Part shown: positions 5,975 through 6,013 of the stretch, piece after piece
Position numbering within the stretch: the stretch's first letter is position 1
Layout: every line of letters begins with the position of its first letter
From: JAJFUE01 sp039683515
GTDB taxonomy: Bacteria > Sumerlaeota > Sumerlaeia > MVZB01
Direction: 5' to 3'
DNA length: 6,013 nt
Assembly (NCBI GenBank): GCA_039683515.1
Contig: JBDKRG010000017.1
Span: forward strand, 1 to 6,013
Made by a program: the position numbers and the translations under genes
Notes under the pieces: generated by a model
The model's database searches: none
The model's input: only the letters and a program-made list of their open reading frames with translations
What the model was told of the DNA's origin: nothing

Positions 5975-6013
5975 GACAAGGTATTTTTTGGTGATTTTTC
6001 GTGTTTACTTTCG

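Larger units (their letters stand above)
5655..6013. other. Gene-free leader upstream of the DUF58 gene
   Basis: 359 bp with no credible coding sequence on either strand and higher A+T than the genes. It contains a CAGAGA-type purine run (5675-5710), a 14-bp palindrome (5726-5739), an AT-rich patch with a minus-strand TATAAA around 5757-5762, an 18-bp inverted repeat (5867-5884 and 5922-5939) and a 14-bp direct repeat (5943-5956 and 5961-5974). The operon promoter most likely lies here, but no clear -35/-10 pair stands out. A MoxR gene, often directly upstream of DUF58, does not appear before the window ends. Confidence 0.7.

Overview
The window looks like a piece of chromosome from a GC-rich Gram-negative bacterium. 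Its intergenic regions carry short oligomer arrays (a CTCGTG hexamer array, a TCCCTTTGG nonamer array, CAGAGA-type runs and CTCCGTT/CCTCCTGTT blocks). From memory this style is common in Planctomycetota (Phycisphaerae-like) and some Verrucomicrobiota and related phyla, so I favour a planctomycete-like host with only moderate-to-low confidence. No rRNA, tRNA, CRISPR array or transposase gene was seen. The coding blocks are very GC-rich, while the gaps between and around them are visibly more AT-rich.

All five recognisable genes lie on the minus strand and are read from right to left. They form a Bat (Bacteroides aerotolerance)/MoxR-associated von Willebrand factor A cluster: (1) a soluble DUF58 protein with a MIDAS-like fold (5654-4761); (2) a membrane-anchored SurA/parvulin-like periplasmic protein (4761-3478); (3) a small BatD-like protein with a signal peptide, a periplasmic domain, one membrane segment and a DUF4381-like cytoplasmic tail (3481-2450); (4) a BatA-like VWA membrane protein (2453-1458); (5) a second, paralogous BatB-like VWA membrane protein (1252-248). 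The first four are linked by stop/start overlaps (TGATG, ATGA, ATGA), so they are almost certainly one translationally coupled unit. The fifth is separated by 205 bp, of which 115 bp is a hexamer array bracketed by inverted arms starting and ending in TA.

Flanks: 1-247 is noncoding as far as can be seen and holds a four-unit nonamer array bracketed by an 8-bp inverted repeat. 5655-6013 is a 359-bp gene-free leader with several low-complexity repeats, an 18-bp inverted repeat and a 14-bp palindrome. No MoxR AAA+ ATPase gene lies within the window, although it is the usual partner upstream of DUF58.

How they probably work together (inference from family knowledge): in MoxR/Bat systems a cytoplasmic AAA+ ATPase and DUF58 protein cooperate with membrane-bound VWA proteins that bind metal through MIDAS sites, plus BatD-type scaffolds, in envelope stress or complex assembly. 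The most unusual part is the parvulin-like gene, coupled at both ends inside this cluster, whose PPIase-like region seems to lack the usual active-site histidines. It suggests a dedicated periplasmic holdase or chaperone for the Bat membrane complex.
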